DNA of 64,000 nt from Verrucomicrobiota bacterium (GTDB lineage: Bacteria; Verrucomicrobiota; Verrucomicrobiae; Limisphaerales; UBA11358): the NCBI GenBank assembly GCA_014860005.1, contig JACZKP010000026.1:1-64000 (forward strand). The letters run 5' to 3'. Position numbers and translations under genes: made by a program. Below, piece after piece: positions 34,234 through 42,798 of the stretch. Position 1 is the stretch's first letter. Each line of letters opens with the position of its first letter. The notes under the pieces are model-generated. The model saw only the letters and a list, made by a program, of their open reading frames with translations, had not been told where the DNA came from and ran no database searches.

Positions 34234-35415
34234 TTAATGCGATCTTACCGTGGCGATGGGCGCGGCTGATTCTGTCGCGGGTTTTCGACCACCCTCAAAC
34301 GGAACTTCCTTCACCTGCACACCGGGCCGCGCTTTTTGCATGCCCTCGGCAATCACATGGTCGCCGGCTGCCAGGCCGGAAATGACGAGCCATTGATCAC
34401 CCATGGCCCGATCCAGACTGAGCATCCGTTGCTCGACCTTGCCATTCGCGTCCACAATCAAGGCGAGCGGATTTCCTTTTGGATTGCGCGACACCGCCTG
34501 TTGCGGAATCAAGATGGCTTCGTTATTGACACCCTCTTTCACCACCGCCCGCACGAACATGCCCGGTAGCAACATCCCGTCCGGGTTGGGGAAAACCATT
34601 CGCAAAATCACCGACGCGGTGGTGGGGTCCACCGAGACATCACGGAATTGCAACGCGCCCGCGAACGGATACTTCGTGCCATCGGCGAGGATCAGCTCCA
34701 CATCGTTTCCATTGGTTTCATTTTGGGTGAGTCGCCCTTCGTGCAGGCGGCGTTGCAGGCGCAGCAGCTCCGTGGTGGATTGGGTCACGTCCACGTAAAT
34801 GGGATCAAGCTGCTGAATCGTGGCCAGCGCCACTGGCTGATACGCCGTCACAATCGCACCGTCGGTCACGGTCGAAGTCCCAATGCGTCCCGAGATGGGC
34901 GAAACGACATGGGCGTAATTCAGATTGATGCGAGCCGTGTCCACCATGGCGCGGTAATATCGAACATCGGCCTCGGCCTGTTTAAGCGCAGCGGACGCAT
35001 CATCGAAGTCCTGCTGGCTCACGGCTTTGTCGGCCAACGCTTCCAGGTAGCGATTCACCCTGCCCTGAATGGCGGGCAGGTTGGCCTCGGCCCGGCCCAA
35101 CGCGGCTTTGGCATTATCGAGCGCCGCCTGGAAGGGAGCGGGGTCAATCTGATAAAGTTCCTGCCCCGCCTTCACATCTGCGCCTTCCGTGAACAGCCGC
35201 TTCTGGATAAGGCCATTAACCTGCGGGCGGATTTCCGCGACGCGAAATGGCGACGTGCGACCGGGCAGTTCGGTGGTCAGTGAGACGGGTTGCCGGACAA
35301 CCGTTACGGTCGCGACTTCCGGCACGGGCGCTGGTGGTGGAGTTGCAGTTCGCGAGCAAGAGGTCAAGACTGCGGCGACCGCGATCAGGAGAAGCGGATG
35401 GATTGTAGGATTCAT
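34234..35415 (-). CDS. RND efflux periplasmic adaptor (AcrA-like lipoprotein)
   Basis: The 393-residue membrane-fusion protein has a lipoprotein signal (LTSC at about residue 20) and the standard order: barrel and lipoyl halves (RPQVNGLIQKRLFTEGADVK and ELYQIDPAPFQAALDNAKAA), an alpha-hairpin, then VVSPISGRIGTSTVTDGAIV and a membrane-proximal domain (LPGMFVRAVVKEGVN). ATG 35415 is chosen because it gives the proper lipoprotein signal; the open frame upstream adds a non-signal stretch. It links the RND permease to the outer-membrane channel. The gene is 84 bp downstream of the CBM48 gene. Confidence 0.93.
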   Translation of the reverse strand: MNPTIHPLLLIAVAAVLTSCSRTATPPPAPVPEVATVTVVRQPVSLTTELPGRTSPFRVAEIRPQVNGLIQKRLFTEGADVKAGQELYQIDPAPFQAALDNAKAALGRAEANLPAIQGRVNRYLEALADKAVSQQDFDDASAALKQAEADVRYYRAMVDTARINLNYAHVVSPISGRIGTSTVTDGAIVTAYQPVALATIQQLDPIYVDVTQSTTELLRLQRRLHEGRLTQNETNGNDVELILADGTKYPFAGALQFRDVSVDPTTASVILRMVFPNPDGMLLPGMFVRAVVKEGVNNEAILIPQQAVSRNPKGNPLALIVDANGKVEQRMLSLDRAMGDQWLVISGLAAGDHVIAEGMQKARPGVQVKEVPFEGGRKPATESAAPIATVRSH

Positions 35416-35499
35416 ATTGAGTTGCGGGTTAGCCACTGGCTTCGGCGGGCAAGGCATTGTTTCTTTCTGTCCCTCGGTTTGGGGAATTGGTGCTCATGG

Positions 35500-35814
35500 T
35501 CAACTGACGGCGATGAGCGACACCGGTTCGTTTTGGTCGTTGCGGGCGACGCCGTTCGCCCCAGGGTCCAGCGTCGGCTTGCCATCCACGACGAACAGGT
35601 ATCGGTGATGGCCGTGGTTCATTTCCAAAGTCGCAATCCACCGACGATCAGGCATTCGGCGCATCGGAGTTGCTTCGCGATCCCATTGGTTGAAATCCCC
35701 CACCAGCTTCACGCTTTTGGCTTCGGGGGCGTCGCAGAAAAAGTTCACGCGATGGAGCGGCCGTTTTACGGAGTGACGCCGCAGCGGTGCGATAGTTTTG
35801 GATTCACAGGTCAT
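35500..35814 (-). CDS. Small CBM48 / AMPK-type glycogen-binding domain protein
   Basis: The 104-residue product consists almost entirely of one carbohydrate-binding module: VNFFCDAPEAKSVKLVGDFN, WDREATPM, RRWIATLEMNHGHHRYLFVV, DGKPTLDPGANGVARND. This is the CBM48 fold of AMPK beta subunits and isoamylase N-termini, which bind glycogen or starch-like glucans. No catalytic domain is attached. ATG 35814 overlaps the end of the upstream thioredoxin-fold gene by 11 bp, so the two are translationally linked. Its place in front of an efflux operon is unexpected and its role is unknown. Confidence 0.8.
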   Translation of the reverse strand: MTCESKTIAPLRRHSVKRPLHRVNFFCDAPEAKSVKLVGDFNQWDREATPMRRMPDRRWIATLEMNHGHHRYLFVVDGKPTLDPGANGVARNDQNEPVSLIAVS

Positions 35815-36202
35815 TGTGTTCTTCGCTTTGAGAGTGCGTGAGCAACCCGGCATCCCCGCCTTGAGAGACCGCCTGCAACTTGGCGAGAATTGCTTCCTTG
35901 CTCGCCGTCCCTATCATTTTGGCTCGGAGATTTCCTTCCACGAAATAGAGCAGCGTGGGAATGGATTGAATGTTGTACACCAGACTGAGGTCGGGATTGT
36001 CGTCGGCGTTGATCCGGACGACCTTCACCCGCGCGGCACAGGCGCTCGCCACTTCATCCAGCACGGAATCGAGGATGTGACAGGGCCGGCTCCACGCCGC
36101 CGAGAACTCGACGAGCACCGGCTGCTGCGAAAGCAGCACTTCCGACTCGAAGTTCCCTTCGCTGATGTCGGCGATCCGGGTTGGGTTTGAATCTGCGTTC
36201 AT
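35804..36202 (-). CDS. Thioredoxin-fold protein lacking the first active-site cysteine
   Basis: The 132-residue protein follows the thioredoxin pattern: LVEFSAAWSRPCHILDSVLD, VKVVRINADDNPDLSLVYNI, and the cis-proline loop QSIPTLLYFVEGN. The CxxC site is altered to W37-S-R-P-C41, so the nucleophilic first Cys is Ser and normal disulfide reductase activity is unlikely. A binding, chaperone or glutathionylation-related role is more plausible. A C-terminal acidic tail extends past the fold. It is the first gene after the sigma-54 promoter (36238-36253) and overlaps the CBM48 gene. Confidence 0.85.
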   Translation of the reverse strand: MNADSNPTRIADISEGNFESEVLLSQQPVLVEFSAAWSRPCHILDSVLDEVASACAARVKVVRINADDNPDLSLVYNIQSIPTLLYFVEGNLRAKMIGTASKEAILAKLQAVSQGGDAGLLTHSQSEEHNDL

Positions 36203-36237
36203 AATCTCGACTGCGCTTTCAGATGCACCATTACTTT

Positions 36238-36253
36238 TGCAATGCCCGTGCCA
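36238..36253 (-). promoter_or_regulatory. Sigma-54 promoter for the thioredoxin-CBM48-efflux operon
   Basis: On the minus strand the sequence TGGCACGGGCATTGCA matches the sigma-54 consensus TGGCACG-N4-TTGCW exactly, with the -24 GG (36252-36251) and -12 GC (36240-36239) ten bases apart. Transcription should start near 36227, about 25 bp before the thioredoxin-like start codon. A sigma-54 activator gene lies divergently just beyond it. Confidence 0.85.
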
Positions 36254-36400
36254 GCATGCATGACAATGCGTAACCTACTGATAATGAGTGGGCGTCGAGG
36301 ATCGGTCCGCCAGTGCGTACGGGTCGGGAAATTGAACGTCCGAAATATCGTCTGTTTGGAGTTGGACGAATGGGTCTATGTCGGGCAGCATTGGTTCGTC

Positions 36401-38038
36401 ATGGAAACTGAGAGTGACAGCCGGTTTGATCCCAACGTTGCGCTGCAATTGCTCCTGGATATTGCCCACGAACATTCGCTGGAACGTTTGCTCCAGAAGA
36501 TTGTGAGCCATGCCGGGGAGCGGCCCTACATGTCCTGTGCGCAGATTTGGCTGATCGAACCAGGCGACCGTTGTGCATATTGCCCGCGTCGTCCCGAGTG
36601 CCCCGACCAAACCCGCTGCCTGCATCTCGTGGCGGGCAAGGGCGTGTCGGTGGCCAAATTTCCGGCGGAGTCACCGCGGTTCGATGATCCCAACGCGAGA
36701 AATCCGCTGGGCGTGGGTTTCCTTGGCCGGGCGGCCGTCACGGGCGAACAGATCATCTTGCGCGACTTGACCGGGCAGCGCCAGGAAGTGGCCGGATTTG
36801 ACTGGCTGGAGCGGGAACAGATTCGCGGCTGCGGGGCGACGCCGATTATTTACAAGGACGAAATTCTCGGGGCAATTGTGGGTTTCAGCCGGTTGATGCT
36901 GCCGGAGGAAGGCCGGCCATGGGGACGGGTGTTTGCCGACCACATCGGTTCGGCGATTGCGAACGCGCGCGCCTTCGAGGAAATCCGGCGACTTAAAACC
37001 CAACTCGAACAGCAAAACGCCTATCTCCAGGAAGAAGTCGTGGAAGCCAAGGCGTTTGGCGACATCATCGGGCAGAGCGCCGCGTTACGGCAAATCATCA
37101 GCCAGATTGACCTCGTCGCACCGACAGATGCATCGGTGCTCATCCTCGGCGAAACCGGGACCGGGAAAGAACTGGTCGCGCGCGAAATTCATCGCCGCAG
37201 CCAGCGCAAGGACGGGCCGCTGGTCAGGGTCAATTGCGCCTCAATCCCGAAAGAGCTTTTTGAAAGCGAATTCTTCGGCCACGTCCGCGGCTCGTTCACG
37301 GGCGCCATCAAGGATCGCGCCGGTCGCTTTGAAACCGCGGAAGGCGGGACGCTCTTTCTGGACGAAATTGGTGAAGTGCCCCTGGATATGCAGGGCAAAC
37401 TGCTGAGGGTTTTGCAGGAGAAACGTTATGAACGCGTGGGCGACGACCGCACGCGTCAGGCAAACGTCCGCATCATCGCGGCCACGAATCGGGACTTGAA
37501 GAAAGCCGTCGCGGCGGGTCGCTTTCGCGAAGACCTCTACTACCGGCTGCACGTGTTTCCGATTCTAGTCGCGCCGTTGCGTGACCGGCGGGACGACATT
37601 CCACTCCTGGCCGGACATTTCGTTGATCTTTCGGCCCGGGATTTGAAGTGCGCCAAGCCGCGGCTGACAAGAGCCGGCGTGGCCAGTCTCCAGAGTTACG
37701 ACTGGCCGGGCAACGTGCGCGAGTTGCGCAACGTGATCGAGCGCGCGGTCATCCTGGCGCGCGGCGGGGCGCTGGCATTTGATTTGCCGGGACTCCCCGC
37801 CGCGACCGCGCCACCGCCCGCCAAGCACGCATCGCCGGGTCAGCCGGGCGCGAAGTTCCTCACGGAGGTGGAAATGCTGCAACGCGATCGCGACAACCTG
37901 CTCACCGTTCTCGAACAGGCCGGCTGGAAAATCAAAGGGGCTGACGGCGCCGCGGAACTGCTGGGGGTGAAGCCCACCACGTTGCTTTCACGCATGAAGA
38001 AAATGGGCTTAAGGAAGCCGGGATCGTCGCCTTCCTGA
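36401..38038 (+). CDS. Sigma-54-dependent activator with GAF domain and cysteine cluster
   Basis: This 545-residue bacterial enhancer-binding protein has an N-terminal GAF domain (about 15-190), a coiled linker (about 193-215), an AAA+ domain and a Fis-type HTH (about 495-538, ending GVKPTTLLSRMKKMGL). The AAA+ part has Walker A GETGTGKE (250-257), the sigma-54 contact loop as GSFTGA (297-302, Ser for the usual Ala), Walker B GGTLFLDEIGE and the arginine-finger region. In the GAF domain Cys58, 61, 67 and 73 (CAYCPRRPECPDQTRC) could bind a metal or iron-sulfur cluster. The open frame extends upstream, but ATG 36401 starts just before the GAF fold. It diverges from a sigma-54 promoter and precedes hypC, so it could regulate either side. 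Confidence 0.88.
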   Translation: METESDSRFDPNVALQLLLDIAHEHSLERLLQKIVSHAGERPYMSCAQIWLIEPGDRCAYCPRRPECPDQTRCLHLVAGKGVSVAKFPAESPRFDDPNARNPLGVGFLGRAAVTGEQIILRDLTGQRQEVAGFDWLEREQIRGCGATPIIYKDEILGAIVGFSRLMLPEEGRPWGRVFADHIGSAIANARAFEEIRRLKTQLEQQNAYLQEEVVEAKAFGDIIGQSAALRQIISQIDLVAPTDASVLILGETGTGKELVAREIHRRSQRKDGPLVRVNCASIPKELFESEFFGHVRGSFTGAIKDRAGRFETAEGGTLFLDEIGEVPLDMQGKLLRVLQEKRYERVGDDRTRQANVRIIAATNRDLKKAVAAGRFREDLYYRLHVFPILVAPLRDRRDDIPLLAGHFVDLSARDLKCAKPRLTRAGVASLQSYDWPGNVRELRNVIERAVILARGGALAFDLPGLPAATAPPPAKHASPGQPGAKFLTEVEMLQRDRDNLLTVLEQAGWKIKGADGAAELLGVKPTTLLSRMKKMGLRKPGSSPS

Positions 38039-38108
38039 GCTTTACTGCGCCGCGGCAGAGCGCAAACGATTTGCCGCCGCGTGGAAAAGGAGTTAAACAC
38101 AGTGCGTC

Positions 38109-38420
38109 ATGTGTCTCGCCATTCCAGGTAAAGTCGAAACCATCACCGGTGACGATCCGATCACGCGCATGGGCCGCGTCAACTTCGGTGGCATCCTCAA
38201 GGAGGCCAGCCTTGCCTATGTGCCGGAAGCCAGGGTGGGCGATTACGTCATCGTCCACGTCGGTTTTGCGCTCAGCATCGTGGACGAGGCGGAGGCGCAG
38301 CAGGTGTTTGAGTATTTGAAGCAGATGCAGGAATTGGATGAGTTGAACGGGTGGGGCGAGCGTCCTCGCGAGCCGGACGGCGGCTCGTCGGCACCCTCGC
38401 CCCATCAAGCGGAGTTATGA
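38109..38420 (+). CDS. hypC: Hydrogenase maturation protein HypC
   Basis: HypC is the small chaperone that carries the Fe(CN)2CO unit with HypD. The obligatory N-terminal MCLAIPGKV with Cys2 is present, followed by the family barrel segments ([20 protein letters not shown] and [20 protein letters not shown]). The core ends near residue 80; the remaining approximately 20 residues (from [11 protein letters not shown]) are encoded by a palindromic element (38352-38404) and look like an acquired tail. The stop overlaps hypD by 4 bp. It is the first gene of hypC-hypD-GxxExxY-hypE. Confidence 0.94.
   Translation: MCLAIPGKVETITGDDPITRMGRVNFGGILKEASLAYVPEARVGDYVIVHVGFALSIVDEAEAQQVFEYLKQMQELDELNGWGERPREPDGGSSAPSPHQAEL
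38352..38404. repeat. Palindromic element family K at the 3' end of hypC
   Basis: The left arm TGGGGCGAGCGTCCTCG and right arm GTCGGCACCCTCGCCCCA flank a GAGCCGGACGGCGGCTC hairpin. It encodes the C-terminal tail of HypC and ends 12 bp before the hypD start. Confidence 0.75.
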
Positions 38421-39517
38421 AGTTCCTCGACGAATATCGTGATGGCGACCTCGCGCAACAGATCGCGCGGGAAATCCTCCGCGTTACGACTCGCCCGTGG
38501 AATATCATGGAAGTCTGCGGCGGCCAGACGCATGCCATTGTGAAGTTCGGCATTGATGAATTGATCCCGAAACAAATCACGCTCATTCACGGTCCCGGTT
38601 GCCCCGTTTGCGTAACGCCGCTGGAGATGATTGAAAAGGCGTTGGAAATCGCCGCCCGGCCTGAGGTGATCTTCACGTCATTCGGGGACATGCTCCGCGT
38701 GCCGGGCAGCACCACGGATTTGTTGAGCGTGAAGGCGAAGGGGGGCGATGTGCGGATGGTGTATTCGCCGCTCGATGCTGTAAAACTTGCGGAACACAAT
38801 CCGGATAAGGAAGTGGTGTTCTTTGGGGTGGGCTTTGAAACCACCGCGCCGGCGACGGCAATGGCGGTCTTCCAGGCGGCGCAGAAGGGCTTGAAGAATT
38901 TCTCGATGCTCATCGCGCATGTGCTCGTGCCGCCGGCGATTGAGGCATTGATGTCGTCGCCGGATTGTCGCGTGCAGGCGTTCCTGGCGGCGGGGCATGT
39001 TTGCGCGGTTATGGGTTACGAGGATTATTCTCCGCTCGCGGCAAAGTATCGCGTGCCGATTGTCGTCACCGGCTTTGAGCCTTTGGATATTTTACAGGGC
39101 ATCCTGATGTGTGTGCAGCAACTGGAGTCTGGTCGCAGCGAGGTGGAGAACCAATACGCCCGCGCGGTGCGACGGGAAGGCAATCAACCGGCGCAACAAC
39201 TCGTGCGTGAAGTCTTCCGGGTGGTGCCGCGCAAGTGGCGGGGCGTTGGCGAGATTCCCGCGAGCGGTCTGGGCCTATGCTCGGCTTACGCGGTGTTCGA
39301 TGCGGAAAAGCGATTTGGCCTGGCGGATCGGTGCGTGGAAGAACCGGCGGAGTGCTTGAGCGGCTTGGTGTTGCAGGGATTGAAGAAACCGCACGAATGT
39401 CCGGCGTTTGGCACGCGCTGCACGCCGGAACATCCGCTCGGCGCGACAATGGTGTCCAGCGAAGGCGCGTGCGCGGCGTATTATCGGTATCGCCGGCCGG
39501 GGATGGCCAACGGATGA
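38417..39517 (+). CDS. hypD: Hydrogenase maturation protein HypD
   Basis: HypD, with a [4Fe-4S] cluster, assembles the Fe(CN)2CO group together with HypC and HypE. The 366-residue protein shows all signatures: [53 protein letters not shown] and the C-terminal cluster region ([20 protein letters not shown] then [10 protein letters not shown]). The 4-bp overlap with hypC indicates coupling. The last codons (GMANG) and the TGA stop come from the left end of a family G repeat (39507-39534), so its natural end may have been altered by a few residues. Confidence 0.95.
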   Translation: MKFLDEYRDGDLAQQIAREILRVTTRPWNIMEVCGGQTHAIVKFGIDELIPKQITLIHGPGCPVCVTPLEMIEKALEIAARPEVIFTSFGDMLRVPGSTTDLLSVKAKGGDVRMVYSPLDAVKLAEHNPDKEVVFFGVGFETTAPATAMAVFQAAQKGLKNFSMLIAHVLVPPAIEALMSSPDCRVQAFLAAGHVCAVMGYEDYSPLAAKYRVPIVVTGFEPLDILQGILMCVQQLESGRSEVENQYARAVRREGNQPAQQLVREVFRVVPRKWRGVGEIPASGLGLCSAYAVFDAEKRFGLADRCVEEPAECLSGLVLQGLKKPHECPAFGTRCTPEHPLGATMVSSEGACAAYYRYRRPGMANG

Positions 39518-39534
39518 AAAGTTCCAACGGATGG
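39507..39534. repeat. Family G arm at the hypD / GxxExxY junction
   Basis: Contains CCAACGGATGAAAAGTTCCA followed by ACGGATGG. It supplies the hypD stop codon and the start codon of the next gene (39531). The paired-arm form of the family lies at 40402-40470, on the other side of that gene. Confidence 0.7.
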
Positions 39535-40391
39535 AATACGAAAAGCGTGAGGCGCAGGAACAACCTTCGCCGGGCAGGAGGGAGTTCATGGCGTTGATGT
39601 TTGAGGACAAGACACGGTTGTTGCGCCGTTGTTTCTTTGATGTTCACAACGAGGTCGGCGTGGGGTATCCCGAGGAGGCGTATCATCGGGCTTTCCTGGC
39701 GTGCTGCCAGCGGCGCGGAATTTCAATTCTATCCAGGCGGCGAGGCGAGCTTCGGCATCGGGAACGGTTGGTTCACACATTTCAATACGATGCGCTGGCT
39801 TGGGATGAAATCCTGCTGGAGCTCAAAGCTCTCCCCGGAGGGTTTGCGCAGGACAATTATGTGCAGATCATCTCCTACTTGAAGTTCTGGCGAAAATCAC
39901 TCGGGTTGCTGCTCAACTTCGGTCAGGAGAAGGTCAAGGTGGAGCGCGTGCCTTATGCCGACAAGCCGATGGATTTGGCGGAGAATTACGATCACATTCA
40001 ACCGCTGCTGACTCCGGAATTGCGGGCAGTATTGCGGCCGGTGCGAGCGGGATTGCTGGAGGTGGGACGGATGCACGGGCTGGGTTACGGGGAGGCGGTT
40101 TACGCAAAACTGCTTGGGGCAGAATGGCAACACCACGGCCTGGCGCTGCGGGGGGAGTTGTTTAGTCCGGTGAAGTTCGAAGGCGACGACCTTGGCCGTT
40201 TCCCAGTGGATGCGATGCTGGTCGGGGAGCGTGTGTTGTGCTGTGTCAGCGCCCTCAAGGACAATATCGGCCCCTATGAACTCGGGAAGACACAGGCTTA
40301 CTTGCGGGCATTGGACCTCCCGGTGGGCCTGGCAGTCAATTTCGGCAAGCGTACCTTGCAAATCTGCGGCGTGCGTCCGACCCAGCGATGA
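39531..40391 (+). CDS. Tandem GxxExxY-type (PDDEXK-related) protein
   Basis: The 286-residue protein has two copies of the GxxExxY domain, a PD-(D/E)XK nuclease-fold family of unknown function. Copy 1 (about 20-145) has [20 protein letters not shown], the acidic-x-Lys site LLELKALPG and [20 protein letters not shown]. Copy 2 (about 175-286) has [20 protein letters not shown], but the catalytic Glu of ELK is replaced (CCVSALKD), and it ends [20 protein letters not shown]. So copy 1 may be active and copy 2 looks degenerate. It sits 13 bp after hypD and 91 bp before hypE, flanked by family G sequences. It has no known link to hydrogenase maturation and is probably an insertion. Confidence 0.75.
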   Translation: MEYEKREAQEQPSPGRREFMALMFEDKTRLLRRCFFDVHNEVGVGYPEEAYHRAFLACCQRRGISILSRRRGELRHRERLVHTFQYDALAWDEILLELKALPGGFAQDNYVQIISYLKFWRKSLGLLLNFGQEKVKVERVPYADKPMDLAENYDHIQPLLTPELRAVLRPVRAGLLEVGRMHGLGYGEAVYAKLLGAEWQHHGLALRGELFSPVKFEGDDLGRFPVDAMLVGERVLCCVSALKDNIGPYELGKTQAYLRALDLPVGLAVNFGKRTLQICGVRPTQR

Positions 40392-40401
40392 AACGATTTC
40401 T

Positions 40402-40470
40402 CCAACGGATGAAATGTGCCAACGGATTCCGTTCAGACGGTTCCTATCCGTTGGCACTTTTCATCCGTTG
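40402..40470. repeat. Palindromic element family G before hypE
   Basis: The left arm CCAACGGATGAAATGTGCCA, then ACGGATTCCG, is inverted by CCGTTGGCACTTTTCATCCG then TTGG. It forms a near-perfect hairpin about 13 bp before the hypE start. Confidence 0.88.
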
Positions 40471-40482
40471 GAAAGCAAAACC

Positions 40483-41601
40483 ATGACAACCCAATGCCCT
40501 ATTCCGATTCAGCAGTACCCGCACATCCTCATGGCGCATGGTGGCGGCGGGAGATTGATGCACCAACTGCTGGAGAACGTCTTCGGCAAGGCGTTTAGCA
40601 ATCCGATTCTCGATGCGCGCCATGACTCGGCACAGTTCGAGATTCCGCTAGTGGCACGGGCGTCCCGCCCGTTCGGTTCAAGTGAAGCGAGCAATTTTCA
40701 GCAGCAACGAACGGACGAGACGCCCGTGCCACTAAGGCTGGCCATGACAACTGACTCCTACGTCGTACGTCCGTTGTTCTTTCCCGGTGGCGACATCGGC
40801 TCGATGGCAATCCACGGCACGGTGAACGATCTCGCCATGAGCGGTGCGCGACCACTCTACTTGAGTTGCGCGTTCATCATTGAGGAAGGATTGCCCATGG
40901 AAACTTTATGGCGCGTAGTGTGTTCCATGCGCGACGCGGCACAACGATGCGGCGTGCAAATCATCACCGGTGACACCAAGGTCGTGGACAAAGGCAAGGG
41001 TGACGGCCTGTTCATCAACACTACGGGCATCGGTGTCATCGAACACCAGATGAACATCGCGCCGCGAAGGGTGCAGCCCGGTGACGCGGTAATCGTGAGT
41101 GGCGATCTGGGCCGGCATGGCATGGCGATCATGGCGGTGCGCGAAGGCTTGCAGTTCGAGAGTCAGATTGAAAGCGATTCCGGGCCGGTGCATGAACCGG
41201 TGCTGGCGTTGCTGAAGTCGGGAGTTGAAATCCACTGCCTGCGCGACCTAACCCGTGGCGGGCTGGCCAGTGCGCTAAATGAAATCGCCGAGGTCGCCGG
41301 GGTTCGCATTGCCATCGAGGAGAAATTGGTCCCCGTGCGCGAAGACGTTCACGCCGCGTGCGAGATGCTGGGGCTGGATCCGCTGAACGTCGCGAATGAA
41401 GGACGATTCGTTGCGTTCATCGCGGCGCAAGACACGGAGCGGGCATTGGAAATCCTGCGCGGGCATGAGGTGGGGGCAGGTTCAACCCTCATCGGCACAG
41501 TGACGGGAAAATCAAATCCACTGGTGGTGCTGAAAAGCCGCATTGGCGCGAGCCGGATTCTCGACATGCCCAGCGGCGAGCAATTGCCGCGGATTTGTTG
41601 A
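40483..41601 (+). CDS. hypE: Hydrogenase maturation protein HypE
   Basis: HypE dehydrates the thiocarbamate on its C-terminal Cys to a thiocyanate, giving cyanide for the NiFe centre. The product ends in the required PRIC. Also visible are the AIR-synthetase-like ATP-binding features ([77 protein letters not shown]). The length of 372 is above the usual approximately 330-345. The excess is a family B palindrome (40649-40734) translated as about 29 residues between QFEIP and [12 protein letters not shown] 40483 gives the family start; the open frame upstream overlaps the GxxExxY gene and is not used. Confidence 0.95.
   Translation: MTTQCPIPIQQYPHILMAHGGGGRLMHQLLENVFGKAFSNPILDARHDSAQFEIPLVARASRPFGSSEASNFQQQRTDETPVPLRLAMTTDSYVVRPLFFPGGDIGSMAIHGTVNDLAMSGARPLYLSCAFIIEEGLPMETLWRVVCSMRDAAQRCGVQIITGDTKVVDKGKGDGLFINTTGIGVIEHQMNIAPRRVQPGDAVIVSGDLGRHGMAIMAVREGLQFESQIESDSGPVHEPVLALLKSGVEIHCLRDLTRGGLASALNEIAEVAGVRIAIEEKLVPVREDVHAACEMLGLDPLNVANEGRFVAFIAAQDTERALEILRGHEVGAGSTLIGTVTGKSNPLVVLKSRIGASRILDMPSGEQLPRIC
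40649..40734. repeat. Palindromic element family B inside hypE
   Basis: Arms TAGTGGCACGGGCGTCCCGC and ACGAGACGCCCGTGCCACTA are inverted copies about 45 bp apart. It encodes VARASRPFG then TDETPVPL. It matches the mfd copy at 1744-1830. Confidence 0.9.
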
Positions 41602-41838
41602 AGATGCTGCGCAACATTCTGCCGCACTGCTGCCGGTGTGCCGGTCAGGACTTGACGATCACTTTCACAGGCACGGAATCCGCCTGCCAACTTAGCACGG
41701 GAAGACGGTGTTGCTGGGTTGGCAAGTTCAGTTCCGTGAGGCGGGCGCCGGCAGTGAAGCGCGAATCGCCGGGCCGGGAGTTGCGCGCACAGCGGTGAAG
41801 CCCCCGCGAGAGGAGGTAGAGACGGTTTCGTGGTATCT

Positions 41839-42645
41839 TCATCGGCTGGTGGTGACTTGTTTGAGACGAATCCAGTCCGCGTTGTAATGGCTGATCCGCA
41901 CTTCGGGCGATTGGGTTTTGGGATCGCGCAGCTTGAAAACCTCCGCGTGGCCGTCCGCAAAGTTCAGGCCGTAACCGTGTTGATGCTGGGTGCCGGGGAA
42001 GCTGGCGAAGGGCCGGCTGTCGTCCATGGTCACGAGAAACCACCCGTCATCAATGCACGCGGCGTGTTCATCGGAGATCATCCACAGCGTGGCTGGTCCA
42101 GCAGCTGCGGTTTCGCTATCCCGGACAAAAGTGCGAAAGCCGCTTTGTCGGGGATACGACTCCATGTAGCGGCTGCCCATCCAGGAATTCATGGCGTAAC
42201 TGCGTGCGTGCGGCACGCCGCCGGTCTGCGCGGAATCGGCGGGACACCGATAGGTACCGGTCTGGCTGGCGTAGGGGAATAGTCTGCCCTCACGAAGCAA
42301 CGTGCGGTTCGTGGCGTCGCTGGTGAGTTTCAAATTGCCTGTGACCCAGGAGTTGGTGTTTTGCGGTGCCGGCAGGTTCTCCGCCAGTTTGCCCTGATTG
42401 TCGGCGGCATACATCTGTGTGGCGAGCGCGAGTTGTTTGAGATTGTTGAGACAAGTTGCCTGCTGCCCCCGGGCTTTTGCCTTGGCCAGCGCGGGCAGCA
42501 ACAGGGCGGCAAGAATGGCAATGATGGCGATGACCACCAGTACTTCGATCAGGGTGAATCCGCTGCGGCTGACGGCAATCCGTGCGTTCCGCCGGAGTGT
42601 CTCCGTCGGGCTCCGCCGGGTGGGTCGTTGCGAAGGTTTGGTCAT
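41839..42645 (-). CDS. Type II secretion / pilin-like protein (prepilin methylation motif, H..DG tail)
   Basis: The 268-residue protein has a prepilin peptidase site and helix, [20 protein letters not shown] (with Gly, Phe and Glu+5), followed by [20 protein letters not shown] and [17 protein letters not shown]. This is the layout of the large pseudopilin-like families expanded in Verrucomicrobia and Planctomycetes. The C-terminal signature [17 protein letters not shown] (H..DG) is present. ATG 42645 is chosen as the start; four residues of an earlier Met could be included. It stands alone on the minus strand. Likely a cell-surface protein processed by PilD; its role is unknown. Confidence 0.85.
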   Translation of the reverse strand: MTKPSQRPTRRSPTETLRRNARIAVSRSGFTLIEVLVVIAIIAILAALLLPALAKAKARGQQATCLNNLKQLALATQMYAADNQGKLAENLPAPQNTNSWVTGNLKLTSDATNRTLLREGRLFPYASQTGTYRCPADSAQTGGVPHARSYAMNSWMGSRYMESYPRQSGFRTFVRDSETAAAGPATLWMISDEHAACIDDGWFLVTMDDSRPFASFPGTQHQHGYGLNFADGHAEVFKLRDPKTQSPEVRISHYNADWIRLKQVTTSR

Positions 42646-42798
42646 CCAGAATTCTCCCAAATCTTTCCGCTATTCTTAGGTCAGTTTTGCGGGGGCGGGA
42701 ACTGTGCGTTTGGCCGCACACCCCCCGGCTTCTGATTGCGTCGCTGCGGCGGACGGAGGATAATCCCGCCAACGCCCTCGAACGGGGCAGACAAATCC

